NCBI RefSeq assembly: GCF_000619885.1
Contig: NZ_KK211041.1
Location: 79,001-143,000 of the forward strand
From: Balneatrix alpica DSM 16621
GTDB taxonomy: Bacteria > Pseudomonadota > Gammaproteobacteria > Pseudomonadales > Balneatricaceae
DNA: 64,000 nt
Direction: 5' to 3'
Shown here: in pieces, positions 17,452-26,215 of the stretch
Position numbering within the stretch: position 1 is the stretch's first letter
Layout: each line of letters opens with the position of its first letter
The notes under the pieces: model-generated
Database searches by the model: none
The model's input: only the letters and a program-made list of their open reading frames with translations
Told to the model about the DNA's origin: nothing
Position numbers and translations under genes: made by a program

Positions 17452-18477
17452 TTATGGCTGGGGGGAAGAAGGCTCAGAACGGGCTTGAGCCTTGGCCAGC
17501 AAAGCCTGCTTTTCAGCTTCACTGATCCATGCCAGAGTCAGGCCATTGCGCTGAGCCTGGCGGATTTGCTCGGGGGAGAGGCCGGCGGCGGGGGCGGCCT
17601 GCTGATATTCATGCTGGATATCGATGCCTTCAACCGCTGGGTCATCGGTATTGATACAGGCCAGAATGCCGTGTGCTAAAAAAGTCTTGAGGGGGTGCTG
17701 GGCTAGGCTGGCGACGGTGCTGGTTTGCACGTTGGAGGTCAGGCAGGACTCGATGCCAATTCCCCGCTCCGCCAGAAAACTCATCAATGCCGGATCCTGG
17801 ATGGCATTAACGCCGTGACCGATGCGGCTGGCGCCCAGCTCGTTAATCGCTTGCCAGATACTCTCTGGGCCAGCGGCTTCGCCGGCATGGACACTGATTT
17901 GCAGGCCATGCTCGCGGATCTGGCGAAAATGCTCACGGAACAGCTCACCGGGAAAACCCAGTTCATCACCGGCTAAGTCCATGCCGACTAACTGATCGGC
18001 AAAGTGCAGGCAGGCATCCAGCTCACGTTGGCAGGCCTGTTGGCCAAAGGTGCGGCTCATAATGCCAATCAGTTGAATCTGCACCGGAAAGTCACGGCAG
18101 CCGGCACGCACGCCATCAATCACCGCTTCCACCACCGCGGTGGGATCAAGCTGGTGGGTCTGGGCCATGTAGCTGGGGCTAAAGCGCAGCTCGGCGTAAT
18201 CCAGCCCGGCGCGGTAGGCATCCTCGACATTTTCATAGGCGACCCGGCGGCAGGCTTGATAGTCCCCCAGTACTTTTACCCCCCAATCGAGCTTGCTGAG
18301 AAAGCTGACCAGATCCGGACAGGTGTCGATCACCTGTACATGAGGGCGCAGGCCCTCCAGATCACTGGCAGGTAAGGGCAGACGAAATTGCTGGCCCAGC
18401 TCCAGAATGGTTTGTGGGCGGATATTGCCGTCCAAATGACGGTGCAGGTCAGTCAGGGGTAAACGTGGGTCGATCAT
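17452..18477 (-). CDS. add: Adenosine deaminase
   Basis: Adenosine deaminase (341 aa) converts adenosine and deoxyadenosine to inosine forms in purine salvage. Zinc and catalytic motifs are intact: [38 protein letters not shown] and [12 protein letters not shown]. An in-frame ATG eight codons upstream exists, but [17 protein letters not shown] matches family N-termini, so 18477 is chosen. It heads a likely two-gene unit with ushA. Confidence 0.95.
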   Translation of the reverse strand: MIDPRLPLTDLHRHLDGNIRPQTILELGQQFRLPLPASDLEGLRPHVQVIDTCPDLVSFLSKLDWGVKVLGDYQACRRVAYENVEDAYRAGLDYAELRFSPSYMAQTHQLDPTAVVEAVIDGVRAGCRDFPVQIQLIGIMSRTFGQQACQRELDACLHFADQLVGMDLAGDELGFPGELFREHFRQIREHGLQISVHAGEAAGPESIWQAINELGASRIGHGVNAIQDPALMSFLAERGIGIESCLTSNVQTSTVASLAQHPLKTFLAHGILACINTDDPAVEGIDIQHEYQQAAPAAGLSPEQIRQAQRNGLTLAWISEAEKQALLAKAQARSEPSSPQP

Positions 18478-18549
18478 GAAGGCGCAACAAAACTTATCCA
18501 ATTGGGTGGGGCAAGAATAGTTGCTAATTACGACCTTTGTCTAACGGCA

Positions 18550-20283
18550 TCAGTGCCCGCTGTTGAGCCAAAACACCAGCAGCACAAATACCAGCGAGAT
18601 TAACCACACGGCGGAGAGTACCTGCCACAGCAGCACTGGCTGGCTGGATTTTTGCTCTTCTTCGCGCTCGTTGACGAAGGCCGGGTTGGGGTAGGTCAGG
18701 TCTTCGAGGAAGGCATCCAGACTGGGATAACGTTGTTCCGGGTCGGGGGCCAGGGCCTTTTCCAGGGTGCGGTCAAACCACACCGGCAGGATGGGATTAA
18801 AGCGATAGCAGGGCACATAACGCAGGCGCAGCAGCTGTTGCGGACTGTCGCAGTGTTCTAGGTGGTTGCCATAGGGCAGGCGACCGGTGAACAGCTCGTA
18901 GGTGATGCTGGCGAGGGAGAACAGGTCGCTCTTGATGCCGGAGTGCTGTCCCAGACGCAGTACCGGGTCGGTGTAATGGACAGTACCGAGGATTTTGTCC
19001 CGCTCCAGCGGCACAAAGATTTCATCGATACCGGCGACATAGACCGAGCCAAAGTCGACGATCTTAACCTGCTGCTCTGGCCCCACCATGATGTTGCCCG
19101 GTTTTAAATCCTGGTGCAGGGTCTCGCGTTGGTGGAAGGCCTTCAGCCCCTCGGCAATCTGACGCACCAGATGAATGGCTTCACTGGGGCGCGGATTGGG
19201 GTGCTCTGTCATCCAGCGCTCAAGGGACACGCCGGGCACCTGCTCCATCAGGTAATAGAGGAAACTCTTGGGGCGATTGCTATTGACCACCTTGACCACA
19301 TGGGGGCTCTGGATACGGCTGCCGACCCATTCCTCCATGATGAAGCGCTCGATATAGGCCGGATCATCATCGAAGTTGGGGGAGGGAGTTTTCATCACCA
19401 GCAGCTGGCCGTTGTGTTCATCCTCGACCCGGTAAAGCTGGCTGCGATTACTGGCATACAGCTGCTCCAACACCCGATAGCCATCGAGCTTGAGGCCCGG
19501 CTGTAAGGCCGGGGGAAAGGGCAGGCGGGTCAGCTTCTGGGTGAGGTCATCCAGGCTTTCGCTGCCGAGGTGATCGACCTTCACCAGCTGGCAACTGAGG
19601 TTATCGCCGGAGCCATTGGCCAGGGCTTGTTCGGTCAGGCTCTGGCAGGCCTGATCGAGGCTGGCGCTGTGCAGGCAGGTATCCACCAGCTGGTGGCCTT
19701 CAATAAAGTCATGGATGCCATCGGTGCTGAGCAGGAACAGGTCCCCCTCCTCCATCGGCACGGCGCGGTAGTCGATATCGAGATGGGTATCCATCCCCAT
19801 GGCCCGGCTCAGGCAGGAGTTGGAGGCGGACAGCGGCACCAGATGGTCCTGGGTGAGCAGTTCCAGCTTGCCCCGCCGAATCAGGTACACCCGGCTATCG
19901 CCAATATGGAAGATGTGGGCGGTGCGTGACTTCAGCACCAGCACGCTGAGGGTGCAGATATGGCCCCGGTGTTCGCTGTAACTGTGGCTGCGACCATAGA
20001 GGGTGCGGTTAATGGCGGTCAGAACTTTTTGCGCGGATTTTTTGACCGTCCAGATATCCGGCGTATCGAAGTAATCATTAATAAACTCACGCACCGCATA
20101 TTCCGCCGCCTCGGCCCCCGCTTCTGCGGTGCTGACGCCATCGGCAATCAGGGCGCAGGCGCCCTTGGTGATCAGCAGGTTGCCCACCGGCATAAAGAAG
20201 CTCAGGCAGTCCTCATTGCGGGCTTTTAACCCGGTCAGGCTGATTTGTGCCGTGGTGAGCTTGAGATCGGCAGGCAGGTGCAT
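18550..20283 (-). CDS. Bifunctional PP2C phosphatase / Ser-Thr kinase, membrane-anchored
   Basis: This 577-residue fusion has an N-terminal PP2C phosphatase (metal-binding ALIADGVSTAEAGAEAA, LLSTDGIHDFI, SGDNLSCQLV; about residues 1-240). A Hanks-type kinase follows (VMKTPSPNF with the ATP Lys; HQDLKPGNIMV with catalytic D392; VDFGSVY). A C-terminal transmembrane helix (LLWQVLSAVWLISLVFVLLVFWL) anchors it. Both catalytic centres look intact. Such fusions often sit beside nitrate transporters in Gammaproteobacteria; here narK is about 4 kb away. A perfect FNR box upstream predicts anaerobic expression. Substrates are unknown. Confidence 0.88.
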   Translation of the reverse strand: MHLPADLKLTTAQISLTGLKARNEDCLSFFMPVGNLLITKGACALIADGVSTAEAGAEAAEYAVREFINDYFDTPDIWTVKKSAQKVLTAINRTLYGRSHSYSEHRGHICTLSVLVLKSRTAHIFHIGDSRVYLIRRGKLELLTQDHLVPLSASNSCLSRAMGMDTHLDIDYRAVPMEEGDLFLLSTDGIHDFIEGHQLVDTCLHSASLDQACQSLTEQALANGSGDNLSCQLVKVDHLGSESLDDLTQKLTRLPFPPALQPGLKLDGYRVLEQLYASNRSQLYRVEDEHNGQLLVMKTPSPNFDDDPAYIERFIMEEWVGSRIQSPHVVKVVNSNRPKSFLYYLMEQVPGVSLERWMTEHPNPRPSEAIHLVRQIAEGLKAFHQRETLHQDLKPGNIMVGPEQQVKIVDFGSVYVAGIDEIFVPLERDKILGTVHYTDPVLRLGQHSGIKSDLFSLASITYELFTGRLPYGNHLEHCDSPQQLLRLRYVPCYRFNPILPVWFDRTLEKALAPDPEQRYPSLDAFLEDLTYPNPAFVNEREEEQKSSQPVLLWQVLSAVWLISLVFVLLVFWLNSGH

Positions 20284-20345
20284 GGGGCATCCTTGAAAGT
20301 GCTAAGGGGGCGAGTTCACTCTAGGGCTTGGGGGCGTGTCTGCTG

Positions 20346-20359
20346 TTGATATGTATCAA
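20346..20359 (-). promoter_or_regulatory. FNR/ANR box upstream of the PP2C-kinase gene
   Basis: TTGATATGTATCAA is a perfect TTGAT-N4-ATCAA box. The centre is about 69 nt from the start codon, and TAGAGT at 20323-20318 (minus strand) fits a -10 at class II spacing. Confidence 0.82.
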
Positions 20360-20483
20360 CCCCTGGCGGCACAAGGCAGGGGACAGGGGGAGACGTGGGG
20401 CTGGTTTTACTCCTTTGTGGGTAGCTCTGGATTTCCTCTAATCATTTGATTTCTATTAATTTTTTCTGGTTATGGCAAGGCTG

Positions 20484-20504
20484 GGGTGGGTTTGGAACCC
20501 ACCC
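20484..20504 (-). terminator. Hairpin downstream of ipdC
   Basis: A 9-bp perfect stem (GGGTGGGTT / AACCCACCC) with a 3-nt loop lies 35 nt past the ipdC stop. It has no adjacent T-run on the minus strand, so terminator function is only likely. Confidence 0.5.
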
Positions 20505-20538
20505 TGATCCTTTGGGGGTAGCGGCGTATGTGATGCGC

Positions 20539-22176
20539 TTAGCCCTGATCACGCAACCGCTTGGCTTTAAAACTTTCGACAAAGCGGCTGAGGGTACTGG
20601 AGAGCTGCCCTGGCTGCAGCACGACCTCCACCAGTTGGAAGCCGCTTTTATCTTGCCAGGCGGACTCCAGCGCTGCGTCCAGTTCGGCCCGGTTATGTAC
20701 CCGCTGGCCACGCCCACCCAAGGCATTGGCGAGGCTGTGGTAATCCCATTCACCCAGCTGACTAAAGCGTGACTCGGGCTGGAACACCCGCAGCATCTCC
20801 CAGCTGGCATTGTTAAACACCACCACAATCGGATTCCAGCCATAGCGACGGCAGTTACCCAGCTCCCAGCCGGTCATCTGGAAGGCGCCATCCCCCACCA
20901 GAATCAACGGCCGTTGGCCACTGGCGGCCTGAATGCCCAGCCCCGCCGGTACGCCATAACCCATGGTGGCGTAATAGCCGGGGGCTACCAGTTCGGTGTA
21001 GTCCATATCCAGCGCGGTAAACAGGCAATCGCCCATATCGGAGGCAATCGGCATCTTGCCGTGGCGCTGCATCAGGGCGCTAATGGCTTGGGCGATATCC
21101 GCTGGGGATAACGCACTCTGTGGTGGGCGCATGGCAGGGAGGGGCGCGGGCGCAGGGATGGCCTGCCAAGCGCTCGGGGGTAAGCGCGCCAATAGCGCAT
21201 CAAGCAAGGCGGCCAGGGGGATATTGGCATACTCATGATAGCCCAGGCGCACACAGCGATCCGCGGCGTGAATGGCGTGGCAGTCCTGAATTTTCTCCAC
21301 CGAGATGGCGAAGTTGGTGTCCGACAGAATCACCCCCAGCATAAAGAGACCGTCGGATTGCTCCACCTGGAGCCGCACCCGTTCCTCACAGGCGGCACCC
21401 AGATAGGTGCCCAGCACCTGCACCGGAGTAGAGGCCAGCAAGCCGCGCCCCATAAAGGTGGTGACCACCGGCATCTGCAAACGGCTGGCCAGCTCGGCCA
21501 CCTTGGCCTCCAGACCGAAGCGGCGAATCTCCACCCCGACCAGCAGGGTAGGGCGGATAGCCTGATCGAGCTTGCGCAAAATGGCCTCGGCACAGGCCTC
21601 CACTGCTTCCTGCCGATAGGGACTTGCGGCTAATACTGGAATGTTATCCAGGCTATTGGGCACCGGCTTGAACACCTGATCACGGGGGATCTCAATCAAC
21701 ACCGGACGCGACTCCTCCAGACAGGTGCGCAGCACCCGGGCTAATTCCGCGGCAGCGGTGGCAGGATCATGCAGGCGCGCCTGGGCGCAGGTGATCTCCT
21801 CATAAATGCGAAACTGGGAATCCAGGGTCTTAACCTGATGATGCAGCAACATGCCGTTGGCGCTTTCCGCCTCCCCCGGGGCACCAGCCAGCACCACCAA
21901 GGGCACCTTTTCGGCATAGGCACCCGCCACCGGATTCACCATATTCAGCGCCCCGGCACCGTATGTAACCGCCGCCACCCCCAGGCCGCCCTGAAAACGG
22001 CCACAGGCATCGGCGGCAAAACCAATGCCCGGCTCGTGGCTGAGGGTATAGAGGGGCAGTAGCTCGCTTTCTTCCAGCACCTTGAAAAAGGGCAGGGCAA
22101 AGTCACCGGGAATCCCGAAAATCGCCTGGGCACCGTGGGCCTTCAGGCTGTGCAAAATCAGCTCGGCTAGGTTCAT
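20539..22176 (-). CDS. ipdC: ThDP-dependent indolepyruvate/phenylpyruvate decarboxylase
   Basis: This 545-residue thiamine-diphosphate enzyme decarboxylates an aromatic 2-keto acid to the aldehyde. It resembles the Azospirillum ipdC/phenylpyruvate decarboxylase rather than the enterobacterial type. It begins MNLAELILHSLKAHGAQAIF and has the catalytic Glu context LSHEPGIGFAADACGR and VTTFMGRGLLAS. The ThDP motif is VGDGAFQMTGWELGNC...FNNASWEML. A longer frame would add 13 residues with no family match. Possible products are phenylacetaldehyde or indoleacetaldehyde; the preferred substrate cannot be read from the sequence. The gene stands alone. Confidence 0.85.
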   Translation of the reverse strand: MNLAELILHSLKAHGAQAIFGIPGDFALPFFKVLEESELLPLYTLSHEPGIGFAADACGRFQGGLGVAAVTYGAGALNMVNPVAGAYAEKVPLVVLAGAPGEAESANGMLLHHQVKTLDSQFRIYEEITCAQARLHDPATAAAELARVLRTCLEESRPVLIEIPRDQVFKPVPNSLDNIPVLAASPYRQEAVEACAEAILRKLDQAIRPTLLVGVEIRRFGLEAKVAELASRLQMPVVTTFMGRGLLASTPVQVLGTYLGAACEERVRLQVEQSDGLFMLGVILSDTNFAISVEKIQDCHAIHAADRCVRLGYHEYANIPLAALLDALLARLPPSAWQAIPAPAPLPAMRPPQSALSPADIAQAISALMQRHGKMPIASDMGDCLFTALDMDYTELVAPGYYATMGYGVPAGLGIQAASGQRPLILVGDGAFQMTGWELGNCRRYGWNPIVVVFNNASWEMLRVFQPESRFSQLGEWDYHSLANALGGRGQRVHNRAELDAALESAWQDKSGFQLVEVVLQPGQLSSTLSRFVESFKAKRLRDQG

Positions 22177-22360
22177 TGTTATTCTCCGCACGCGGTAGGA
22201 GCAGGCTCCAATCAAACAGGGGGAAGCGCAGATGCCTTCCAGTTGCCGCGAGTGTTACCGCTTTTGCCGGCTTTGCCTTTGACCTAGCTCAGGTTGCTGC
22301 AAGCCTTCGCCAAAGGGAGTATAAGGGCTGGCTAACCCCGTTTGAGCCAAGGAGCCTTGG

Positions 22361-23014
22361 ATGCCTAGCCTGGATAGACTCAGCCTGGAACAGCTGGAAC
22401 AACACTGTGAACGCTGGATGAGTAGCCGCATCGGCAGCGACCCTGCCCATGATTTGGCCCATATCCGCCGGGTGGTGCGTAGCGCCAAACAACTGGCACG
22501 GGCGGAAGGGGCGGAGCTGTCCATCGTGGTGGTAGCCGCCTGGTTGCATGATGCGGTATGCCTGAGCAAGGATCACCCCGAGCGCCGTCAGGCCTCGCGC
22601 CTGAGTGCTGCCTGGGCACAGGAGCAACTGCAACAGCTGGCGGACTTTGAGGCAGACTGGCTGGCCGGGGTAGCCCACGCTATTGAAGCCCATAGCTTTT
22701 CGGCGGGCATCCCGCCCCGCAGCCTGGAAGCCAAAATTGTGCAGGATGCCGATCGCTTGGATGCCCTGGGGGCGATTGGGATTGCCCGCTGCATGCTGGT
22801 GAGCGGTGCCTTGCAGCGATCGCTCTATGCCGAGCAAGACCCGTTCTGCCAACAGCGTCCGCCGGACGACCAGCGTTATGGCCTTGACCACTTCTACACC
22901 AAGTTACTGCGCCTGCCGGAGCAGATGCAGACCCGCGCAGCCAAACACGAGGCCGAGCGGCGCGTAACCTTTATGCAGACCTATTTGCGTGAATTAGCGG
23001 GGGAGTTGTTGTAG
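22361..23014 (+). CDS. HD-domain phosphohydrolase (YedJ-like)
   Basis: This 217-residue HD-superfamily metal-dependent hydrolase has the metal motif H...HD...D seen as DPAHDLAHIRRVV, VAAWLHDAV and VQDADRLDALGAIGIAR. The length and the block SLEAKIVQDADRLDALGA match YedJ-type proteins. Substrate is unknown, probably a nucleotide or other phosphate ester. AAGGAG precedes the ATG. It is divergent from ipdC and is the last GC-rich gene before the AT-rich accessory patch. Confidence 0.82.
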   Translation: MPSLDRLSLEQLEQHCERWMSSRIGSDPAHDLAHIRRVVRSAKQLARAEGAELSIVVVAAWLHDAVCLSKDHPERRQASRLSAAWAQEQLQQLADFEADWLAGVAHAIEAHSFSAGIPPRSLEAKIVQDADRLDALGAIGIARCMLVSGALQRSLYAEQDPFCQQRPPDDQRYGLDHFYTKLLRLPEQMQTRAAKHEAERRVTFMQTYLRELAGELL

Positions 23015-23209
23015 TTGGGGGGGAATGGTGTTTAGAGAGCTACTTCAGGTTGTATAGTGTTGAGGGGGGCACTTCGGAGTTGAATTCGCGTTGCGGCTAT
23101 CAATGAGCTAAAATCTCCCAATTTATTGCTGGGACGGGCTAAAATCCACCTCTTGGCTTAATCGTTAGCCTTTCTTTCTAAAATTACGTCGGAGTAGAAA
23201 TAAGGGATT
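23015..23209. other. Boundary of AT-rich accessory patch
   Basis: This gap of about 195 bp holds no gene. Composition drops in GC from about 23.1 kb. A GTTAGCC at 23166 resembles the R' recombination heptamer of attC sites, but no folded partner is clear. Confidence 0.35.
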
Positions 23210-23440
23210 ATGAAGAAAATTCAAATAAAACTTTCATGCAAAGGTAGAGATGACGACCTTCATCGACTTGATATGTACGATGTACCTTTATTATTACATG
23301 GTTTTTGGTCAATGCACCACGCTCAAGGGGGGGAAGGTAAGGCTGAGTTTCGCGCTAAAAGAGTGGTATCTGCCAAAGGAATATTGAAGCGATACCTCAT
23401 GGAGAAAATTTTGATAAAAAATGCTAACAAACAAGATTAG
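23210..23440 (+). CDS. Small hypothetical protein
   Basis: I do not recognise this 76-residue basic protein (MKKIQIKLSCKGRDDDLHRL...). It has no signal peptide or membrane segment. AAGGGA precedes the ATG at good spacing. Base composition is clearly lower in GC than the neighbouring core genes, which fits a cassette-borne or otherwise acquired gene. Confidence 0.5.
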   Translation: MKKIQIKLSCKGRDDDLHRLDMYDVPLLLHGFWSMHHAQGGEGKAEFRAKRVVSAKGILKRYLMEKILIKNANKQD

Positions 23441-23507
23441 GCGAATGCTTAATGTGTCGCTGTTTTGAGTGTTATATTGTTATTCAATAATCGTATAAGT
23501 GTTCAAT

Positions 23508-24011
23508 ATGGATATCATAACAACATTAGGTAGTTTGGCAGCAGTTTTAGCTGCTGTTTATGCTTACAAAAGTCATAAATTGCAAACTTGTGAGTTTGAG
23601 TGGAATAAATATGATCGATATTTTAAATCAAATCCAACTTTCAATGTTGTGGGTGGAGTAGATAAGTTTGAAGGTGATACTATTTTTTACCGATGTAAGC
23701 TAACTAACATCTCTGAGTATCAGGCGAATATCAATAGTCTTTCTTTTTTATTTTACTTTTATAACCCTAGCGATCCACTTGCTTGCTGTGCTGTACCTTA
23801 TAATCCAAACATTTCAAACGTAATTATCGATAGGACAGATAATCCGCTTGAGTTTGTTTTTCCTATCGATCTTAAGTGTATATTTACACCTAGTCGGGTT
23901 AATTTGATACTCCGTGCAAGCTACATAGATAGGTATGGTAAAGAAAGAATAATTCAGCATAAATTCGATAGCTTTTCTATTAGGGGATATCTAGAGAGAA
24001 TTAGGAGTTAA
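23508..24011 (+). CDS. Hypothetical membrane-anchored protein
   Basis: This protein of about 167 residues is of unknown family. An N-terminal hydrophobic helix (MDIITTLGSLAAVLAAVYAY) anchors a soluble domain rich in Tyr, Phe and Asn (YRCKLTNISEYQANINSLSF...). The region is AT-rich. The ATG at 23508 is preferred over a GTG three codons upstream. The TAA stop lies inside the GTTAAC target of the following IS element, so the insertion left the reading frame intact. Confidence 0.6.
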   Translation: MDIITTLGSLAAVLAAVYAYKSHKLQTCEFEWNKYDRYFKSNPTFNVVGGVDKFEGDTIFYRCKLTNISEYQANINSLSFLFYFYNPSDPLACCAVPYNPNISNVIIDRTDNPLEFVFPIDLKCIFTPSRVNLILRASYIDRYGKERIIQHKFDSFSIRGYLERIRS

Positions 24012-24982
24012 CTGTTAGGTCCCGTACGATTAGAAACCCGTTTAACAAATAAATCGGGCTGCTTTTTTTGCCACTCCTTCAGTGCATGAATAGGTGCAGT
24101 ATGGTTTAACGCTTTCTGGGGAATTTGATGGTTGTAGAGCCAGAGATAACGTTCCAGCGTTTGCTCAAGATCCAAGGCAGAGTTAAAGCGATTAGTCGCT
24201 AAGACATCAGCAATACGTCCATTGAAACGCTCTACCATACCATTGGTTTGCGGATGACGTGGCTTCGTCAGTCGGTGCTCAATGCCCAGGGCCGTGCACA
24301 ACCGATCAAACTCATGCTCGCCAGAGGGGGTTTTTTGCTTATTGAACAGTCGATCGGTGAATTCACTGCCGTTGTCAGTCAATAAAGTATGAATCCTGAA
24401 CGGCGCAGCTTTGGCCAGTGCATTAAGAAAACGCTTGGCATTGGTTGCCGTTTTGCGCGGCAAAATCTGCGCAAACACCCATCGTGAGGCACGATCAATG
24501 GCGACAAACAAATAGCGGCGATGACTTTCATCCGGCATCTGTGGCAGATACTTCACATCCATGTGAATAAACCCAGATTGGTAGGACTGGAAGCGTTTAG
24601 AGGGAGTGGCCTGGGTCTCTGCCTGAGGTTGCAGATCAGCCAACCTGGCGACACCATGACGACGCAGGCAGCGGTCCAGCCCTGCCCGTGACACTTTCTC
24701 GTTGATGAACTCTCGGGTAACGGCCAAGAGATCATCCAATGGCAGCCTCAGCGTGGTGCGCAGCTCAATGACCAAAGCCTCTTGAGCCTTGGTGAGGGTG
24801 GTCTGCAGATTATGCGCGGTGTGTGAACGGTCTTCAGTCGACTCACGACGTTGCCACTTACGAATGGTGCCAATGCCGAGTCCAAGCTCCTCGGCTAATT
24901 CGCGTTGAGTCTTGTTGGAGTGGCGAATGTAGGCGCGCACAGCGGGAGTGGTACGAGCATTTTTGTGGAGCCGAATATTCAA
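24008..24982 (-). CDS. IS481-family transposase
   Basis: This 324-residue DDE transposase has an N-terminal HTH (KTQRELAEELGLGIGTIRKWQRRE). The rve catalytic domain follows with Asp residues in FIHMDVKYLP and LLTDNGSEFTDR and the Glu in NGMVERFNGR. It appears intact and probably active. The stop codon TAA lies not in the element but in the duplicated target GTTAAC at the left end. The protein's last residue (Ser) and stop are therefore completed by host DNA. Confidence 0.9.
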   Translation of the reverse strand: MNIRLHKNARTTPAVRAYIRHSNKTQRELAEELGLGIGTIRKWQRRESTEDRSHTAHNLQTTLTKAQEALVIELRTTLRLPLDDLLAVTREFINEKVSRAGLDRCLRRHGVARLADLQPQAETQATPSKRFQSYQSGFIHMDVKYLPQMPDESHRRYLFVAIDRASRWVFAQILPRKTATNAKRFLNALAKAAPFRIHTLLTDNGSEFTDRLFNKQKTPSGEHEFDRLCTALGIEHRLTKPRHPQTNGMVERFNGRIADVLATNRFNSALDLEQTLERYLWLYNHQIPQKALNHTAPIHALKEWQKKQPDLFVKRVSNRTGPNS

Positions 24983-25083
24983 GATCGAGCCTCGCGAGTG
25001 GAAGTGAATAGGCTAGCGAAAACCGCTCTTGCCTGGAAGAGCGGAAAGCTTCGGCGAACTATCCAATCATCAGGGACCCAACA
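24013..25083. mobile_element. IS481-family insertion sequence
   Basis: This 1071-bp element has terminal inverted repeats starting TGTTAGGTCCC at the left end and TGTTGGGTCCC (complement) at the right end. Similarity extends about 24 bp. It is flanked by a 6-bp direct duplication GTTAAC (24007-24012 and 25084-25089). One transposase gene fills it. TGT ends and size fit the IS481 family. It looks complete. It is inserted exactly between a hypothetical gene and its attC-like site. Confidence 0.88.
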
Positions 25084-25182
25084 GTTAACAAGCTATTGAA
25101 GCAGGGTTGTTAAATTTTGGCTCGGTTTCGCTTCGTTATACTTTTTTGTCAACATTGTCAGCATATTAATAGGGCGTTATGC
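25084..25182 (+). repeat. attC-like site interrupted by the IS
   Basis: The segment runs from GTTAACAAGC to GGGCGTTATGC. CTATTgAA near the start pairs with TTAATAG near the end, leaving one extrahelical base, and the end carries the R' heptamer GTTATGC. These are integron attC features. The R'' heptamer is imperfect, and the IS separates the site from its gene, so the call is moderate. Confidence 0.5.
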
Positions 25183-25511
25183 GTAGTCAGAGGTGGAATG
25201 TCAAAAATTACACTGAAGGGCTTCCTTAGCCCCGGAAAAAGCTCTTTCTGCAGCTAAAGCAGGGCTAATTTACTACAAAGGCCTTACATATAAAAAGCTA
25301 GGATGCTTATTTTTAAAAGTTGCTCAAGATTTAAGAATTTTAATCAGTTTGATACGTGCTAGGAATTTTTCGATAAATAAGTATTAGAATGCTGTCAGTA
25401 AAAGGTAAATGTCAAAGTATCGGAAAATTTCGAGAGATATTATGAAATGAGTGGGTAAATGTGTAGCAGCTGTAGATGAGCGAAAAATGAAGAGGCTTTT
25501 AGAGAGAAGCA
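25183..25511. other. AT-rich gap without a supported gene
   Basis: This stretch of about 330 bp has only short frames with stops. I see no RNA gene, terminator or conserved repeat in it. It may be the degraded remains of a cassette. Confidence 0.4.
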
Positions 25512-25802
25512 TTGATTGATAGTCGAAAAAATATCAGTGATCCTTCCTGGGTTAAAAATTACCTTGTTAAGGTTGCGCAGCTGATATCTAAGTTTTCGGG
25601 AAAATATATTACAAGAACATCGTCTATCGAGCTTCTGGAAGGTTGTGATAGGCCTCAGTATTCTCTTGTGGCTGAATTTCCCACCAAGGAAAAGGCCATG
25701 GAGTTTTATCATTCAGAAGAGTACGCACCTTATAAAAAAGCACGTCAGGAAGGTTCAATTAGTAAGTTTTTATTAGTACCCATTGAAAATGCATCTGCAT
25801 AG
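25512..25802 (+). CDS. DUF1330-family protein
   Basis: This 96-residue dimeric alpha/beta-barrel-type protein of DUF1330 is recognised by SIELLEGCDRPQYSLVAEFPTKEKAMEFYHSEEYAPYKKAR, the conserved second half. The N-terminus is short by a few residues against the family, and the first codon is TTG at 25512. A stop lies four codons upstream in the same frame. The gene may be slightly 5'-truncated or start-altered. Function of the family is unknown. Confidence 0.65.
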   Translation: MIDSRKNISDPSWVKNYLVKVAQLISKFSGKYITRTSSIELLEGCDRPQYSLVAEFPTKEKAMEFYHSEEYAPYKKARQEGSISKFLLVPIENASA

Positions 25803-25803
25803 C

Positions 25804-25828
25804 CATTCCATCTAGGGCTGATGGAATG
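25804..25828 (+). terminator. Hairpin after the DUF1330 gene
   Basis: CATTCCATC / GATGGAATG forms a perfect 9-bp stem with a 7-nt loop immediately after the stop codon. The T-run is poor, so it is a weak terminator or a stabilising hairpin. Confidence 0.4.
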
Positions 25829-25918
25829 TATAGATTTAGTGATCGCCGGATGCAGTTCTAGAACGGGGTCAGGTGATTGCTGGACTTGTACAGATAGTTA
25901 GATGTTTTTATATATCGT

Positions 25919-26215
25919 TCACTCATCCTGCTGCATTCGTGAAAGTGCAATATCATAAACTTCATTGCGATTTCTTTTCCCTACGGCAATAACCGTTACC
26001 ACAACGACATTATCATTAACGGAGTAAACAAGACGATAGCCAAGTTGGCGGAGTTTTATTTTATATAAATTGGAGGCGCCGGATATGGCAGAGGAGGGAA
26101 CGTGAGGGTTTTTCAAGCGCTCTTCCAATTTCTTTTTAAGCTGGTCACGAATGGTATGCCCTAACTTGTTCCATTCTTTTAACGCTGACTTTTTAAACGC
26201 TAAACTATAGGTCAT
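25919..26215 (-). CDS. RelE/StbE-family toxin
   Basis: This 98-residue type II toxin of the RelE superfamily presumably cleaves mRNA at the ribosome. The typical frame is seen: SLAFKKSALKEWNKLGHTIRDQLKKKLEERL, then LYKIKLRQLGYRLVYSVNDNVVVVTVIAVGKRNRNEVY. ATG 26215 overlaps the antitoxin 3' end by 11 bp, implying coupled translation with the antitoxin first. An in-frame TTG one codon upstream is less likely. Confidence 0.85.
   Translation of the reverse strand: MTYSLAFKKSALKEWNKLGHTIRDQLKKKLEERLKNPHVPSSAISGASNLYKIKLRQLGYRLVYSVNDNVVVVTVIAVGKRNRNEVYDIALSRMQQDE

Noticed and set aside
22276..22289. FNR-like sequence TTGACCTAGCTCAG in the ipdC upstream region
   Set aside because: The second half (CTCAG) departs from ATCAA in two positions, and nothing else around it suggests an FNR promoter.
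25440..25712. 90-codon minus-strand frame opposite the DUF1330 gene
   Set aside because: The plus strand shows the DUF1330 core clearly, and the opposite frame has no recognisable feature.
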